From assembly GCA_049518775.1 (NCBI GenBank), contig JBEKRL010000026.1:1-23669 (forward strand): DNA of 23,669 nt, given 5' to 3'. The notes beneath the pieces are model-generated. The model searched no databases, was not told the origin of the DNA, and saw only the letters and a list, made by a program, of their open reading frames with translations. This document shows positions 22,199-23,669 of this stretch, one piece after another. The first letter of the stretch is position 1. Every line of letters begins with the position of its first letter. Source of the DNA: Bog-877 sp049518775. Lineage in GTDB: Bacteria > Chloroflexota > Dormibacteria > Aeolococcales > Bog-877. The translations under genes and the position numbers were made by a program.

Positions 22199-22217
22199 CC
22201 CGGGCCAGACCTAGCGC
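22183..22217. terminator. Shared hairpin between convergent zinc-protein genes
   Basis: GGTCTG (22192-22197) and CAGACC (22206-22211) pair around ACCCGGGC, extended by GCGCT (22183-22187) with AGCGC (22213-22217). It spans both stop codons. No U-tract follows on either strand, so bidirectional termination is plausible but unproven. Confidence 0.45.
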
Positions 22218-22393
22218 CGGGCCGAAGCGGTCCGGACGGCCGCCTCTGCGCTCCGGATGTCGGCCCGGGTCACGGTGACCAGCAGGCTCTGCTCACACGA
22301 GTGGCAGATGATGTGAAAGGTGGTGGGCTCAGGTATGGCCCGGGCCACCTCCTGGCGGAGCCCACAGTTCTCACAGGTGACGACCGCACGCAT
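22211..22393 (-). CDS. Small zinc-ribbon protein
   Basis: The 60-residue product carries cysteines at 7, 10, 30 and 33 (CENC and CHSC), a clear CX2C-X19-CX2C zinc ribbon. It is followed by a beta-strand LLVTVT and an Ala-rich C-terminal helix. No enzymatic residues are evident, so a regulatory or structural role is likely but not identifiable. The ATG at 22393 is chosen because the ribbon starts directly after it; the open frame upstream is antisense-like sequence across the MFS gene. GGAG is only two bases from the ATG, too close for normal use. TATATG eight bases before it could be a leaderless -10. It lies 62 nt after the MFS gene on the same strand. Confidence 0.8.
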   Translation of the reverse strand: MRAVVTCENCGLRQEVARAIPEPTTFHIICHSCEQSLLVTVTRADIRSAEAAVRTASARR

Positions 22394-22455
22394 GACTCCA
22401 TATAGAACACCCCGGCCCGACTTGGGAACGGTCGCCAGCGGACTTCGACAAGTCG

Positions 22456-23669
22456 CTACGCGGCCGTAACCGGCGCCGGCGGTGTTCCACTCGACGCGAC
22501 ACCCCACGAGCGCACCCAGGCCACCGAGGCGATGCCGATCAGAGCCAGTCCGAGGGCGCCCAGGACGTCGCTGGCACCGACCGCGTCTGCGATCGCCCCG
22601 GCCACCAGGAGGGGCACCGCGATGGCCAGGTTGATGGCCAGGAATGCGCCGCCGAAGATCTTCCCTCTGCTGGCCTGCTCGGTCTCCTCCTGGATCATGG
22701 TGAGGCAGGGGATCAGGACCGCCCCCAAGCCGACCCCGAAGATCACCGCCAGGACTATCGCCAGCGGCACCAGAGCCCCGTCGATGCCGAGCCGGCTCAG
22801 GATCGGCGGCAGGACCCCCAGCACCAGCATGGCCACACCCGCCAGCCCCAGCCCTCGGACGACCACCACCGGGCCGTGGGCCTCCGAGGACGGGCGCCGG
22901 CCCAGGACGGTGCCAGCCACGACCATCCCCACGGTCGCGGGGATGAGGAGGATGTAGCTGTTCTGGGGCCGGCTGAGGAGAACGTGCTGCATGTACCCCG
23001 CCGAGAGGGCGAAGATCGTGAACACGATCGCCAGCGCCAGAGTGAGCATGCCGAAGGCGAAGGGAAGGATGTCGCTGGCCTGGATCGTGCGCAGGGTGGC
23101 GGAGATCTCCGACCAGGTGCTGCTCCAGGGGGCCCGCAGCTGCTGACCGTCCGACGTCGAGGCCGCGTGCAGCTTGGGCCGGATGAGCCAAATGGCCCCC
23201 GAGGCTCCCGCGAAGAGCGCAGCCCCGAAGTAGTAGGGACCCTCCAGGCCGAGGAGCCGCTGGGCAACGGAGGCCAGCGGCACCGAGAGCACGATGGTGA
23301 CGATGATGGTGATGGTGAACAGGGAGGTGGCGGCTGAGAGGTCAGCCCGCTTGACCAGCTGGGGGATGCTGGCCGCCTCGGCCGGAGCGAAGAGCTGGCC
23401 CACTCCGGCGAAGATGAAGGTGATCACGTAGAGGGGAAGCACCTGGCGCTGGGCGACCCCGGTCAGCTCCAGGACCGGGACCCCGAGCACCATCAGGCCC
23501 CGGCTGAGATTGGTCCAGATCATGAGCGTCTTCTTGTCGTAGCGGTCGGCGAAGATCCCCGCCGGGATGGAGAGGAAGACCGCCGGGATGGTGTAGGCCA
23601 GCAGCAGGGCGGCGTCGCTGAGGTAGCGGTGGGTCAGCGCATAGATCGAGAGCAGCAGGGAGAAGGCGA
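22456..23669 (-). CDS. MFS transporter, 5' end beyond window
   Basis: The frame is open to the right edge, giving about 404 residues of a 12-TM major facilitator. An internal ATG at 23523 is not the start, because the upstream sequence is plainly coding: a TM helix, then PAGIFADRYDKK, the MFS motif A in the loop between TM2 and TM3. Then follow many hydrophobic helices, including LPLYVITFIFAGVGQLF, YYFGAALFAGASGAIWLI, ILPFAFGMLTLALAIVFTIFAL and LAIVLAVIFGVGLGAVLIPCL. A cytoplasmic loop near the middle (ATSDGQQLRAPW) splits the two halves. Overall layout resembles the MFS_3/EntS-like exporters with the motif PQLVKRADLSAATSL, so drug or metabolite efflux is the likely role. The substrate cannot be predicted. 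Confidence 0.92.
   Translation of the reverse strand, partial: AFSLLLSIYALTHRYLSDAALLLAYTIPAVFLSIPAGIFADRYDKKTLMIWTNLSRGLMVLGVPVLELTGVAQRQVLPLYVITFIFAGVGQLFAPAEAASIPQLVKRADLSAATSLFTITIIVTIVLSVPLASVAQRLLGLEGPYYFGAALFAGASGAIWLIRPKLHAASTSDGQQLRAPWSSTWSEISATLRTIQASDILPFAFGMLTLALAIVFTIFALSAGYMQHVLLSRPQNSYILLIPATVGMVVAGTVLGRRPSSEAHGPVVVVRGLGLAGVAMLVLGVLPPILSRLGIDGALVPLAIVLAVIFGVGLGAVLIPCLTMIQEETEQASRGKIFGGAFLAINLAIAVPLLVAGAIADAVGASDVLGALGLALIGIASVAWVRSWGVASSGTPPAPVTAA

Noticed and set aside
22211..23191. A 326-codon minus-strand frame ending in the small zinc-ribbon protein.
   Set aside because: Its first 266 residues are an alternative frame of the MFS gene; only the last 60 residues look like a real protein.
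1..23669. CRISPR arrays, insertion sequences or phage genes.
   Set aside because: No regularly spaced direct repeats, transposase motifs or phage-like proteins were seen on either strand.

Overview
The window looks like a chromosomal segment of a free-living, very GC-rich bacterium (roughly 70% GC by eye). Codon third positions are strongly G/C, GTG and TTG starts are frequent, and several genes have promoter-like -10 boxes only a few bases before the start codon. A fused 855-residue SecDF, a complete queA-tgt pair, and the order thrS-infC-rpmI-rplT-pheS-pheT fit a Terrabacteria-type lineage (Dormibacterota, Chloroflexota or Actinomycetota relatives). Dormibacterota is my best guess, but this is inference and no rRNA is present to test it.

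Positions 1-18650 are almost entirely one minus-strand run of core information-processing genes. In transcription order they are: thrS, infC, rpmI, rplT, pheS, pheT, a 3-methyladenine DNA glycosylase (mpg), tyrS, yebC, ruvC, ruvA, ruvB, queA, tgt, fused secDF, rimP, nusA and a ylxR gene cut by the window edge. Most junctions inside the sub-operons are stop/start overlaps of 1-4 bases (ATGA, GTGA, TTGA, TGATG), so translational coupling is pervasive. The run makes tRNA-charging enzymes, initiation factor 3, ribosomal proteins, Holliday-junction resolution proteins, queuosine modification enzymes, the Sec accessory motor and the rimP-nusA-ylxR module.

A tRNA-Val(GAC) gene at 18740-18813 with its own TATAAT box is divergent from thrS. 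From there to the end is a looser accessory region: a cysteine-less carboxymuconolactone decarboxylase-like protein (+), an SDR oxidoreductase coupled to a HEAT-repeat protein (-), two convergent small zinc-finger proteins (one apparently leaderless), and an MFS exporter running off the right edge.

The most unusual signal is the 420-base gap between tyrS and mpg. On the plus strand it holds an extended -10 promoter, a 15-codon mini-ORF with a strong Shine-Dalgarno site, nested long-range complementary segments, a short terminator with a T5 tract and a 10-bp UUCG-capped hairpin. There is no plus-strand gene downstream, so it looks like an orphan structured RNA or leader-peptide RNA. Other notable points are an AUA start codon for infC, a 62-nt infC/rpmI overlap, eight paired cysteines in the extracytoplasmic domain of SecDF, and a 12-codon mini-ORF coupled to the secDF start.
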